DNA of 64,000 nucleotides from Bombus terrestris (lineage: Eukaryota; Arthropoda; Insecta; Hymenoptera; Apidae). Shown here piece by piece: positions 1 to 13,053 of this stretch. The stretch spans positions 9,548,001 to 9,612,000 of the forward strand of contig NC_063277.1 in the NCBI RefSeq assembly GCF_910591885.1. The letters are read 5' to 3'. The notes beneath the pieces were generated by a model. It searched no databases and was not told the origin of the DNA. It saw nothing but the letters and a program-made list of their open reading frames with translations. The stretch's first letter is position 1. The number at the start of each line of letters is the position of its first letter. A program made the translations under genes and the position numbers.

Positions 1-899
1 GTACGTACATAATTTCTTAATTTTGAATCAATTAAATTATCTGATCAGGAAAATTTCTTTGCAAATTCTTTTAACGAACCTAAATCTTTTTATTCATAAT
101 CAAAATTCTGCTTATTTCTAACGATATTTGATTTCAGGTACAATCTTATGTTCTCTTATGTCGTTTAGCCTCGATAACGATAGCGATAAATTTGATATAT
201 GAACACAACCTCATTTCCAACGTCATCCACAACTCATTGCCAGTAGTAGGTTTGCTAAACACGAGACATCTCTTTATGCAACATGTTAATATCATACAAA
301 TAACATAAGGTTTCATAATATATATATGTATACAGTATAACTTTCTTCATTTACAATTCACGTCTGATTAAGTCTTTACATGTCACATATGAATAGCAAA
401 TGTTTAACAATGTGTAGAACAGATCAAGTAACTATAATTTTCAGCTCGTATATGCTGTTTCTAGAGATACAGAGAAAACTTCCGGTAGATCCAAATTTAC
501 GTAACGTCAGTATGCATTATATGTATACGTATGTAGTATAATTTAAGTTATGTTATCATACTCGTTTAATAATTCTTTTATTGTTTATATCGCCCACCTT
601 AATTTCTATTTTCGTTTCAATTGAAATACCGCATAACCGTATGACTAGGAAAAGTGTAAACTAGTCCATATCCATATCTTATTTTCCAACGAAGCATTTT
701 TCCTCAGATTCTCCATTTCGTTTTCATTATATCGAATTCTTACGTTCATGTGAAAGTACTAACAGATGATACGAAATGTAATACACTTGGGCCTAATTAC
801 TTATCATATAAATGCTATAATAAATACAAAAATGCGCCAATAGCTTTTATATCCATTCTATATACTATTAAACACGGTGTTTCATGTGAAATACTAAGC

Positions 900-1230
900 G
901 GACGTCAGATTCCTTGAGATTGCTCGACAGGGGTGTTCTGCAGCGCGATCTCAAACACTGGCACGGTCTTTCGCGCAATTAGTCGCGCCGCCGTGCATTA
1001 ACGTCTAGATTTATGGAAGCAATTAATGCGCTTCTGCGCGAATTATAGCGGCCCATTTGACGTTTGATTACCGGCATGGTAACATTTCAATGAAACCCAA
1101 AACGCGGACTAACGCATAAACCGTCACCAAAAGTTCCACTCTGGATGGGTTCACCGAGGTTAGTTTGATCGACTACGCATAGCTCGTTATGTGTGGCATC
1201 ACGAAATTATGGGGACAATAAAATTAACCA
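900..1230. promoter_or_regulatory. G+C-rich island with clustered TAAT cores (candidate enhancer)
   Basis: This block stands out from AT-rich surroundings. It is CpG-rich, yet carries repeated homeodomain-type cores in GC context: GCGCAATTAGTCGCGC, GTGCATTAACG, GCAATTAATGCGC and GCGAATTATAGCG. All frames are interrupted by stops, so it is not coding. A regulatory role is inference only. Confidence 0.3.
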
Positions 1231-3547
1231 TCACACAGGGAGCTATTCAACACTCCAATGGTGTACAACCTGGACAAATAGACACTCGAGATTTAAGTAA
1301 AGTTTCACGTTTTACATTGATATAAATTAATTAAGAAACTAATTCCTGCCGGGTTTAGTTTAGTAGTTGTTTAGCAGTAGTTGCAATTTTCAATTTTCAG
1401 GTTCGAAAACCTTGGAATTTCTATTCAATTAATGGAAAAATTCACAATTTAGTGAAATTGAATGAAAAGGAATTGATCGGAAAATTTTATTCTTAAGAGA
1501 GAAAATTTCTAGAATTGATACGTTATAGAACAATTTTGAAAGAACGTTAGAAATTACAAAGAAAAAGAGCAGAAATAAAATGATCAAAAAATGAGCATCT
1601 ATGAAATGTTTGAAAAAAATCTTTTTATTTAAGCGGATTATCAAACTATAGATATATGAATTGATCGAATACTTATCGAATCGAATACCTACGTCGTGTC
1701 TGATTATTCACGTTTGATATCACTGAAATCTATCTGATACGTCTTAATTTATATCTCGAAGTAAATTTCAAAATGTCTTTCGAATACATTACTTTATTAA
1801 AAATAGATGAAACATTTGAAATCCATAAATTTTGTTTCACAACAATAATTCCGATTCACTAATTATATTTGTATATTCTGTTTCGATCCCATATTTACCT
1901 TACTATACCATACTATACCTTACTGCTCTCATATTATTTCTGAAGCTTCACTTGCGAACAAATAACTTACTACGATGTTACCTTTATGTTACCTTATAGA
2001 AAAGAAAGTATGCATTCCGATACATTGAATGGCATGCGCGTCCATTTACAAAGAAATTCCAACGTATCGGGACAGGAGTGTTCTTAACAGGATAACGACC
2101 GCCTAAAGCATCAGAGTTTCGAAACAGCGTGCGCAAGGAAATCGTAACGAAAGTAATGGAAACTGTATGATTATGCCGACATGAACATCGCCATCTTATT
2201 TGTATGCGGCAAGGGAACTACCGTAACGTGTGCTATACATGTAACGACAGTCATACTTAGAATTTTGGGTGTAATGTAATTTTAGAACAACATTAACTAA
2301 CAAGGATCTTAATTATCTTCCATACAGTGCTATCGATGTGTTAAAATAGTTATCATGCATCGTATATACGTACGACTTCACTATTTTCAAGTATCAAGTA
2401 TACGGAACAGCTGTTTATATAGGGAAATTATGGATGAGACGTATTTTAAAGATGTAACGAAAAACTGACAGTTCAATTAAAGTATTTATTTCGTTAATCG
2501 AGCAAAAGGAATCTTATGAGAGATTTTGCTTTCTGTCGAGATAGGCCCATTGTATTGTAACATGATAACTATATATATTACGTTATCCGGAAGGTTTCTT
2601 TCGTTTCATAAGATGATAATAGATGAACAATAATTTCTGTTTTATATTATGTTATTGAATTAGGTATGATCCGTTTCGTTATATTTCTATTATTATGCTC
2701 GTGCATAATTCAATAAACTAATATAAAACAAAAAAACATTGTGCGTCTATTATTTCCTTATAAAACGAATGAAACTTTTCGAACAATCTAATCCTACTTT
2801 ATAATTGTATAATCTTTTGTAGCTTGTTAAGCAGAATCATTGGAAGCTTTCCGAAAATGAGCTGTGTAAGTCTATAGCAAGTATATATTTTTTAGTCCAA
2901 TAGTTTAAGTAATATAAAATTTATAAAATTCATTTTGCAAATTTTATAATAAAAATAAAAACAGCGAACGTAATCAGTATCTAAAACCTAAAAAATTACC
3001 AAATTATGCAACTCACTATTTTGTCTTATGTTGCCTCTTTCCAGAAAGCTCCTCGATTATTTTCGATACGATATACCAAAAATTTTTGCATTAACATCCA
3101 TTCTATTAACAAATATTTAAAACGTCCGCTACTTCGATGACGACATCTTCGTTACAATACTCAATGCCCTATTGTACTCTATTTTATCTCAGTTACGTAA
3201 TACTTATGCCGAGTTTAAAAAACTATTCCCGTAGAATGTGCGTGTTATCGCGAAGGAGACTAGAAGACGAGATAATTAGCGACTAGCTAGTCACGTTCAA
3301 CGTTAAAGTGGAGGACTCTTAAGCCGTTTAAATAAAAAGTCTCTCAGAGTCTTCTGACTAATTGACTTCAACGACAAGCGTTTCACGTGCGCTCGATTAA
3401 ACTACTTTTTTAAGCCAACTCCGTGTAATTATTGTCGAAGGCGATCGTTGGAATGAATCGTTTGTAGCAACGTACAACGACGCTGAGATCCGTTCCCGAC
3501 AATATCGACTTCATTCTTTCACCGGTGAATTAATAGATTACTTAAAC

Positions 3548-3712
3548 TACATCTGCGAAGAATTATATATTTTCTAATTTGTTTCGAACCTTACCAATAT
3601 AATCATGATAGATCTCATCGCAATGCTGACGAGATCTCTAAATGTTTCGTATAAAACGTATAATACATTCCTGGAAAGTGTCTGCAAGCGTTCGAATATT
3701 TTTATGAGTCAC
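3548..3712. mobile_element. Solo arm of the diverged TIR family, copy E
   Basis: The order of blocks matches the distal arm of the other copies: TTGTTTCGAACCTTACC, ATCATGATAGATCTCAT, AAATGTTTCGTATAAAACG, then AGTGTCTGCAAGCGTTCGAA, ending at CAC followed by TA. Copy A has AATGTTTCGTATAAGACAC and AGTGTCCACAAATATTCGAA at the same spacing. No opposite arm is obvious upstream, so this is either a truncated element or one whose other arm has decayed. Confidence 0.55.
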
Positions 3713-4690
3713 TATATATAGAATACCTCGAATGGAACTCTTTAATCTAAGTTGAAAAATATATTTAAATATTTATGGAAACAATAGTTAATATCATGTC
3801 ACCGAATGATAAATCATCTTATAAACAATACATATAAAACAATTACGAAATTTGTAAGTATTAACTATTTGGAAGATAGACAAAAGTACTTCCTTGATAA
3901 CGCATTTTGATTTAAGTCGATATCTCAATTGGTTCGGAAGATATAGCGGCAGACTAGAAAGTATAATAAACGTATCTCAATCCGTAGAATTATGAATGGC
4001 AGCCTGGAACGGTATGACCTATATTTTTTCCAGGAAATGCGTACGCGTAGTAGTAGTAACGGTAAAGAACGTAGACGCTGTCTGTCACTGACCAGCGCGC
4101 TATTAACCAGGTTGTGATTGGTCAGTAACGTGGTGGAAATGAGAGATCCGAGCGTTCGAGAGAGACAGCGATAGAGAATTATTGAAAAATGCCATTCTCT
4201 TTAAACGATGATATCTCAGGAACGAGAAGTCGGATGGAAATGAAATGAGAAGCATTTTGCAGGGGAAGAATTACTCTTTCAAATAGCTTTAACTGAATTT
4301 GAAGATTTTCATTAGTTTTTCAAAAATAATTGTTTAAACTTTTAGCAGTGGTAATAGGTGTTACTCCGTTATTTAAGATTTAATGGAATAAATGTGTATA
4401 TTTTTTGGACAATTTTGTTTATAATGGTGTTGGTAACAGTTTCGATGCTGATTATAACGCAAAAGCACGTATGTTTGCAACATTTCGAGTAAAAAACAGG
4501 AGAGCAATAATTGAGACCGGATGAGAATTGATTCTGACTTTAAATGTAAATTTGTTCAATCTTGGGGTATTAGAACGATTGAAACACGTGTTACCAGCCA
4601 CGTTTTAGAAGTTCATATACATATATTATATAGATTTTATCAACTGTTCTATATAAACATAGAACTCGAACGATGCAGGTGCACAAACTC

Positions 4691-5360
4691 ACGAAAGTAT
4701 TACAACACTTGTACACACTTTATGAATATATTATGTGTGTTATACGAAACATTTTGGAATTTCATTAGCACTGTTATGAGACTCGGCTATCATAATTACA
4801 TTCCTAAAGTTTGAAACAAATCTGAAAATATATATAGTAGTTACAAGATGTGTAGTACGAGTAGGTATATATTCCACAGAGATTACAAAAGTATTTAAGT
4901 AATTAAGTATTCAGTATATTAAGAAATGTTAATATTCAGTGAAACTATATTTAACACTTATTATATGTTTAAGATGGCTATTTATCTTGTATATTAATTT
5001 TTTATTACACATATTTTTGTAATAAATATTTTGTTATTTACACAAAAATTCTTAGATCGGTTTCAAATTTTCCTAATATCCATAGCTTTATATTTATAAC
5101 ACACAAAATACACAAATATAAATTTTGCATGGTAAATGTTTATATACTTTTATGAGCCTCTTATGACATGAGTTAAAGAATTCTTCTTCTTGTAATAAAT
5201 ATTTTGTTATTTACACAAAAATTCTTAGATCGGTTTCAAATTTTCCTAATACCCATAGCTTTATATTTATAACACACAAAATACACAAATATAAATTTTG
5301 CACGGTAAATGTTTATATACTTTTATGAGCCTCTTATGACATGAGTTAAAGAATTCTTCG
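4691..5360. mobile_element. Diverged TIR element, copy B, with internal tandem duplication
   Basis: From 4691 the sequence runs CGAAAGTATTACAACACTTG, then TATGTGTGTTATACGAAACATTTTG, then GGCTATCATAATTACATT. This parallels the reverse complement of the right arm of copy A (25935-26075). Further on, AGATCGGTTTCAAATTTTCC followed by ATAGC is the inverted counterpart of GTTTGAAACAAATCTG at about 4811. A 173-bp unit within this distal arm is duplicated (separate entry). It is non-coding. The start is well supported by alignment to copy A; the end is approximate. Confidence 0.55.
5017..5359. repeat. Tandem duplication, 173-bp period
   Basis: Positions 5017-5186 and 5190-5359 are nearly identical. 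The units begin TTGTAATAAATATTTTG and end GAGTTAAAGAATTCTTC. I see two substitutions (ATATCC versus ATACCC, and GCATGG versus GCACGG). The two-copy structure and low divergence imply a fairly recent local duplication within older repetitive DNA. Confidence 0.97.
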
Positions 5361-7479
5361 ATCGTAACATTGAAGATATAATAAAAATGTCAAGCTTCTT
5401 ATCAAATTATATGAGTTGGTTAAATACTTAAGGACGGTAGTGTAACTCGAGGGACCAAATTAACATGAAGGCTCGAGGCTTAACTTGTCGAGATCCAAAG
5501 AAGGAATTTTGAAAACTGGAAGCGCCAGCTGTGCAGTTTCTTAGCAACGATGCCCATCGACGGGATTACGCTTCTCCCTGGGACGAAAAACTGGTATTAG
5601 CCTGTCATCCGTGACTCGTAGTAAATTCCAGTTACTGCTGAGTTCAAGAAACTTGAGGAATTGCGACTTTTAAGTTACTTCCACGGAAAAATCGGAACCT
5701 TCCCAGCGTTGAAAATTCCTGCCTCAAATTTATCTTCGCGATGTTAGAATCGCGCTGAATGGCACGGTGAAGTAATAAAATTTCCATTATTCGATTTTGT
5801 CGCTCGAGCTTTCCGCCACTTGACAATAGCTCGCCTTTCAGCTGCGAGCTTCCAGTAACAACGACCGATCGACGTTTTTAGAAACGTGTTTCATTCTCGA
5901 TGAATTCGAGACCCGATCGAATGTAAAATATGTTTCTACTTGGAATGTTGATCGTATCGTTCTGTAAAAATATTTCTTTTATTGTACTTTGACTTTTATG
6001 GAATCTCGCGTAAGAAGTGCGGCAAAATTTTTAATACGCTATATTACGTTATAGTCATAAAGGATTATAGTATCATAAAGTTACAAAAGTAAATTTTTTC
6101 GTATTAACATAGAAATAGACGTAGTTCGTCTGTAAAGTGTAGTAGATTTATGACAATAAGACCATATTGTGTGTTTCGGTTTTCAATGAAAATGAAGGCC
6201 AGAGAAACTGAAGCAAGTACTTTATCAATGATATATCTTTCTTAAGTCATGAAAATTTTGTTGATATCTCTAAATTATTGTCTAACGAGTTTTAATTCTT
6301 AATGAATTAATTTATGTAAAATACTTTATCGCAGTCGAACCTACGCTGCAATTAGAATTGCATTCCAGCGTGCGAAAATTAACTTTGGAATGTAAAATGA
6401 ACATTGTGTATGTATATCATAATATTATAAATGTAAAATGAACAGTATGCCAGAAGATGTCTTAAAATGTTTAACAATGTAATAAAATACTCATGTTACA
6501 ATATTTTGACGTAACGTATTATCTTTCATTAACATCAAGAAAATTTAATTTTATCATCTTTATTCTTCGTTTTTGAAAATAAAGTTATTATATATTTATC
6601 ATAAAAATGTACAATCTAAAAATGTTTGAACCGTCTATTTTCTTAAATTATTTCAACCTCAACCAATTTTCACCCATGTCAAGTATAACAATCCCAATAT
6701 CTTTATATTATCATCAGCAATCAAAGAAAATTGCTTCGTCATTGATGAATTAGTCATCGTGAAACGCTTGTGCCATGTCACAGTTACGTCATTAAGATTC
6801 AGGAATAACATAGATTCACGATCCAGAGCCCTTTCTTCGCCGTGAAGCAATTCCATTGGACGATGCGCCCGAAGCTATGGATGGTATTAGTGCGTGACAC
6901 TCAACCCCTTGTAGACCCTAGCATTTCGGCCAGGCGTAAAGCTACCTGACAACAACTAAGCTGGCCCATAAACTCATCAACCATTTGAATTGATTGTACG
7001 GTATCAGGTTCAATTTACTAGTAGATCTGGTTCGTATATCTTTCCAATGAAAATGGAGACGTATTCTGTTTCATTCGAAAATTTACGTGAAAAACATAAC
7101 TCTGTTAGATACCTGCGATAACGTATAAATTATTTGAAAAGAAACTGATAACTCTATTCAAAAAATTATTGAATTCTAGGATTGATTACTGTTATGAATT
7201 TGGGATAACGAAGCTAATTATTCGTTGCAAAACTGGAACCTTCCAGACATCCAAAGCAAACGTGGATTTTTGAAAACCTAACAGCACGTAATTGAAACGA
7301 AGGAAGCGATAAAGTTGTACTCTCAAATATCCAAAATTCCCAATAAATCGCAGTTCGATAAAGCACCTGCGAACATAACGATAAAATTAGAGCCAAATAA
7401 ATTAACCAAGCCTCAACAAACTAAGTAAGCCTGATCGATACCAGGTTAGAACAATCAGGAAAACCTAATCGAAGAAAAG

Positions 7480-8290
7480 ACCGTGCGACAAATCGAACAA
7501 GGACCTAAATGCGACGAGCATCGAGATTTCGTGAAAGGGGCGTAACGAAAGAAGAAGATAAAAGGAGCTTCGCTACAAAATCGACGTAGAAAAGATCCAA
7601 AACGATGGGTGATGGGTTTTCAGACAGACAAAGAGAGAAAGAGAGAGAGGGAGAGAGAGTAAAAGATAGAGAGGAAGAGATAATACACGAAGCGAGGGAA
7701 AAGTCCGGATGCGTATCTCTCCCTCTCTGGTGGAGGACCTTGCCGTAGAAACAATAGGATCCATCTGCATCTATGAGCGTTCGCTCCATCATGCGCCACG
7801 AGTCCGTGGTAATTTGACGCTGAGTGATCGTGCTTGTCTATCGCCAATTTAGTAAGTGGCCATCCCCCGATCTTCTCATCCCTGGTTCCTCATTCCTCGT
7901 TCTACCCTTTCTTTCGGCTGCATCGTTCGGCTGGCGTATCTGTCGATAGATCCCGCCTATAATAGCAGTCGCCGGTGTAAAGACCTGGGCGCAAGCAGAA
8001 TGCATCCGTCCGGTGATCGCAGAGGTGCACGTTGGTTTTCTGCCGCATTATTGGCCAATAACCTTGCGGTATCGATAAACGCGCGAATATATACAGCCTA
8101 TATCGTCTCGCGCCCGGCTTACACGTGCACACAGGAGGTGCGCGTCGGATGCACCGGTGGCAACAACGACGATATCATCCCCGTTAGTTGTGCGAGCGCA
8201 CGTCAAACGAAACGATCTTTCCCCTTTCCCCATTCACCGTGTATAGACGGTGAACCGAAAATTTGCAATGATCTCTCGTGCAAAAGTAAG
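7480..8290. other. G+C-rich noncoding island
   Basis: Composition is clearly richer in G+C and CpG than the neighbouring sequence. Several overlapping open frames exist, the longest 175 codons on the plus strand (7856-8383) opening at a GTG. None shows a recognisable domain, and composition alone makes long frames likely. It could be regulatory or hold a transcript's untranslated exon; nothing decides. Confidence 0.35.
7631..7728. repeat. GA-rich tract with inverse TC tract
   Basis: A (GA)n-like run at 7631-7659 contains AGAGAGGGAGAGA at 7644-7656. Its exact inverse TCTCTCCCTCTCT lies at 7716-7728, giving a potential 13-bp stem with a 59-base loop. GAGAG words are also GAGA-factor-type sites in insects. 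The open frames on the minus strand here are low-complexity Ser/Leu-rich artefacts. Confidence 0.75.
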
Positions 8291-8859
8291 TCGAAAATGT
8301 GGAATATGGTTCTTTCATTTGGAACTTCAAGAAAGATAAGTTTGGAAATTTGTCGAGTACACGTGTACTGGGATAATTCCTGACAAACATGTCAAAACGC
8401 TATTTTCGTGAAAATGAGGCCTTACACGAAAAGACTTTTTACTTCTTTTTGTACGTAGAATAACTTCCTATCTATAATGTTAATCAGAAATTAGCTTATA
8501 CAGTAGCCATTAATATAGTAGCTATTATGTAGTAGCTTACGAAACCAGTCAAACACTTACACAGATTTTCTAGAATGTAAACTTTTCACCTACATTTATA
8601 TGACCTTGTTTCATCTTTAGGAAATGTAAAATATGATACTGTGTAAAATTGCAAAGACGATTAGAGTTACTATATGGTTTTATTTATATATGCGACGCTA
8701 TAGGTCAAAATGCGTGCACATTGTTATAATCCCATCTGCTGTGTCAGAAATAACCATTCAGACCCGCATTCCATTACCTAGTTAACTTCTCAGCTCTCCA
8801 TTATACCAAAGTTAAATCACCTATTTCTGCAACACCCTATACGTATCTTTATCCCTCTC

Positions 8860-9330
8860 TATCTCTCTGCCACCATTCCGCTCGAGCCAAGCCCGCACGT
8901 CGGCGCGAATTAAACTTAACCACAATTAGCAGGCCTGCTGCTTCGTTTAGCTACATATAACCGCGTGTAAATTGTAATAGGCTACCCCCAAACGCCGCCC
9001 CTCCCCGCCGAACCGAAAGGTACAGAGGTTACGTGTGCTCTCCTGGCAGGTTCTACGAACGGTTGGAGGTACTGGTAGACGCACACGGGGTTGTGCACAG
9101 AGCTCGTGGCCTAACGCACGAGACCGTGTGTCGGATCACGAACGTTGAATACGAGATCAGGCGGTTGCGATTCCATCGATCCACACACGGTCACCGGAGC
9201 TTAATCAGCAGGGGAAAGCCGAGCCGTGAAGCTGGCGTACGGTAACCCAAAGGGTCCCAATTTCTGCCAGATTACACAAATCCTGAGCAGTTTTCCGCGC
9301 GCGTCAAGAACCCGCGTTCCTTTGTTACAA
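8860..9330. other. G+C-rich noncoding island with C-rich core
   Basis: It contains CCCCCAAACGCCGCCCCTCC near 8986, an AATTAGCAGGCCTGCTG block at about 8924-8940 with an inner GCAGGCCTGC palindrome, and dense CpG. No open frame resembles a known protein. It is a candidate conserved noncoding or regulatory segment. Confidence 0.3.
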
Positions 9331-9420
9331 AACGGTGACACAAGTTATCGGAGAAAGTCTGTTGCAGGGACATTTTTTAACAAGCCCCGTTCAAAGTAAT
9401 TCCGCAAAGAAAATTGGCTA

Positions 9421-9436
9421 TTTTTTTTTTTTTTTT
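9421..9436. repeat. Poly(T) run, 16 bp
   Basis: Sixteen consecutive T just downstream of a G+C-rich island ending near 9330. Confidence 0.9.
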
Positions 9437-12400
9437 CTTTTGTTAAAGGTCGATGGGCTAAGTAGATCACAGGGGTAATCTGGTTAGGCAGCCGGGACCA
9501 GACAATGTTCAGAGCCTCTGTGTCAGATTTAAAATAACGAGTTAATGTTTGATGGCTTAAATATAGATTCTGCGCTTGATAGTAACGTGAGTTTAAAGGT
9601 TTTACAGATTATTTTTTTCTTTTCGTTAGTCAAGGTGATTATTTTGAAAGTAGAACTGTAATACATTCATGGAGAATTTGTTTCTATTCTTTGTCGATAG
9701 TCGTACGCGAAATGAAAATATGACATTTACAGTGCTTCAGATTACAAGAAGTATATCTTCAAATCTATGTTATATATACATTATATTTAATTATATATAA
9801 AATTGTATTTAAGCATACATCCATATTTATATATTTAAGTCTATATTATGGGGAGAATATAGAAATATATTTCCATGGCATAATTACAATGGTTATGAAA
9901 AATTTCATACATCGTGCTGGTATATTTGTTTTGTGACGAAGTTATCAATTTCAGATATAAAGGACTCAATCTCGTTATTATCGGATGAGATCATATACGT
10001 ACCCATTTTTTTTTATCTTTGAAATATTGTTTTAATTAAAAAATCTTTCATCTAACATGAATCGTATTAATTATCCGATTTATGGAAGATTAATGGTTTG
10101 GGTGAAGCGATATATTGCATCTGCAGCGTTTTTTAATGAAATTATCAGCCAAATTGACCGACGCGACGGTAAATATCCATTTGCAAATATACTTCACTAC
10201 CAAGTGAGGGTGATATTTATGGGGCAGTGCTCGTTTTGTATGAATCTCGTTTTTCCTTTTGCAAGGTGATGGATCGACTTGATAGCTAACGCGCTACCGT
10301 TCCGGGAATAATAGTGTAACGTATTAGAAGAAGTATTGGTTCATCGCAGCACAGGAAATTTATTGGCGATGAGATTAGCTATTACATGTCATCGACACAA
10401 GTAATTTGCACGAAATAAACCAATAAATGCTTTGTAACTTTGTGTTAATTAATCATCTGTCATTAGTTTACGTCAAACTTTATATATGAAATATTAAACT
10501 AAATCAAATATTTAAGCTTCATGCTTGTGTATGAAATATTATTGTAATCATTTAACCCCGTATTATGCTTCATGGGAATAAATTATAATATGTATCATGC
10601 AAAATATTCGAAATGTTCGAGAGAAGAAACTATAAAAAAGATTAAATTTATGAGCTTCCTTGTTAATATTAAAGAATTTAGTATTAAAGGAAGCCGCCAG
10701 GATATTACTAATAAATTATTTACTGACAGTCCTATTTTTAAAGCAGACTCTGTTGAAATTACTCTTGAGAAGAATGAATATGAAATTTCAACATACAGAA
10801 CTGGGTTAAACAAATATAAAATTCTTAATAATTTAGACATTTTGTTACTTTCATTGCTTTTCCTGTTTTGCGAATGCTTATCCAAATAATCGGTTGTAAA
10901 ATTGTGAGAAAATTAGAAAAATAAAATCTTGCGTATCTTCTTTATTAATATTCAACAGATTTTATTTAAGAACATATTTCCAACTCTTTATTTTAATGTC
11001 ATATATAGGGTTTCTTAAAACAGCCAAATGATTAAAGAAGAAATTAAATAAAAATGAGATATTAAAAAAAAAATATTTTTTCTATTTATATGACCATCTA
11101 TAATATTACACAAATTTTTGTGTATTTCAGAATATTCTTCACGAAAAACTACGTAAACTCGTACACGACTTTGCTATTTTTCTGCATTCTCGTATCGATG
11201 GCTGATGTCATCTCCTAAACATAAACTTCTTCCAATAAAAAGAAATATGTCGAATATCATCAGAGATTCTCTAACTTTATGCGACGTATCAAGTTTCGAA
11301 AGTTTGAAAATCCGCGTATATCATTTGAGATATATCGTGTATCGTTCTCAAAAATGTCGAACAGATGTATACGTAAATCAACTTATTACCAAATAACCGT
11401 ACAACGTGACGATTTCCAATCTACTCTGATCTACACGACACCTGTATTACGAACTATGCTGATGGCAACTGAATGTACACCGGGTATCTAATTTCCGTTC
11501 TACATTCACGGATGGCGGTAATAATTTTCACGAGATACCTACGTTGCGCGGAACGTCCAGCGGTTTGCAGAGATTTGCAAAACAACAGTTGCATGCCGCC
11601 GCGTGATATTGTACCTTATACGAGATGTACGTAAATATTCAATGTTGATTGTCAACATTTATCATTAAATACTAAAACATTATGTACGCTAGTATAACAG
11701 AATTATTTATGCGCCGATTAAATTACTATATGTAACTCGCTTTTCAAATCAATCGATCGTGATTTCTGTAGCTGTATCAATTTAAGTATACTAATGCTTG
11801 ATGTTGTAATTCATGTACTGTCATTCGTGACGTTGAAGTTTAAACAAGCATATAGACATATTAAATTAAATAATATTCGTATCGAAAATTGTATCTGTAA
11901 ATATTTATACTGTATTAAAGAATTTTATTTTATTATTTATTAATAGTTAACAGACATATATCTTTTCTGCCGTTTTTGTAAAGAAGATATAACACGTTAA
12001 TATTTAAAGTCAATTTTATAGACAACAAATACAGTTATCGTTTACTTTATCGATAACTCGTGTACGCAAGATCGGATGTAAAAGGTTTAAATACGAAGGT
12101 AGTAATTTTTACCAGTTCATTAAATCAGTCAATCCTGATATTTAAAATCTAAACTTCATCTTTCATAAACACAAAATTAAAATCGATAGATACAAATCAA
12201 TTTCAGTCAGATTTGTTACAGTTCTTACGGATGTAAGTATGATATACTTGATCTTTGAATGAGTGTTTGCGGAATATAACGCTGCGTAAAGTAACATAAA
12301 AACCATAAATAAAAGAATTATTACGTTCAAGAGATTAAAAATCTATATTCGCATGATGAAAACTGTAAAACATTCTAATCCTGTCAAACTATAATTTACA

Positions 12401-12599
12401 TTAATCTACATGACATACTGGTCTACTATCACATCAAAAAAGATATGTGCCTTCTACCCCCTTTCACAGCATCGAACAATTTCAATTAAAACGTATCGTT
12501 CAAACAAAACCCAAACACCAACAGCCTGGACTCTCAACAGCTGAAAACTTTGCAATTATCTACTATACAACCATCTACTGGAACCTCGATATGCAAATC

Positions 12600-12960
12600 G
12601 ATAGGTCGAACGTTTGTTCATCGCGTGCCAGACCGTTTGACCCTGGTCAGCCGAAAATTCGAAGAAACCTCATCAGTGACAAATTGAAGAACAGAATCAA
12701 AGGGAGCGCCGGGCCTTGATTGGAGCCGCGAGTACGCCCACCTTCTGTGTCCGAATGACAGGACCGGCAAGCAAACAACGTGATTACATTGTCCGTGCCT
12801 AGGAACGTTGAAATTCGATGTTCGAACGTGTGCACGCGTGCACGCGTGCCGGATATAGGGGATGACCGAGCATTGCCGGTGTATCTGATGGGATCGATCC
12901 TCGCATCCAATTGTTAAAAGTTCGCCGAAGGTGTTGCGTCGCGAATCCTCACGTGTGTAG
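12600..12960. other. G+C-rich island containing an alternating purine-pyrimidine tract
   Basis: The overlapping open frames on both strands (up to 121 codons on the minus strand) match nothing I recognise. At 12826-12849 a 24-base strict purine/pyrimidine alternation built on GTGCACGCG repeats is Z-DNA-prone. The island ends close to the TIR element that hosts the mariner. Confidence 0.35.
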
Positions 12961-13053
12961 TTCGATATTCTTTTTAAAATCACAACGTAAATTGTACGAC
13001 TAGTAAAGTATACGGTAGTTCACAAAAATATCTGAACATTTATAGAAACATTA

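Noticed and set aside
4087..4126. Possible small hairpin (ACTGACCA / TGGTCAGT)
   Set aside because: Only 8 bp of stem with a 24-base loop, too short for a microRNA precursor.
6659..6856. 65-codon minus-strand frame beginning MELLHGEERALD
   Set aside because: No similarity recognised and no gene context; possibly a decayed repeat, but not supportable.
7856..8383. 175-codon plus-strand open frame
   Set aside because: It opens at GTG, sits in a G+C-rich island where stops are scarce, overlaps several other open frames and shows no recognisable domain.
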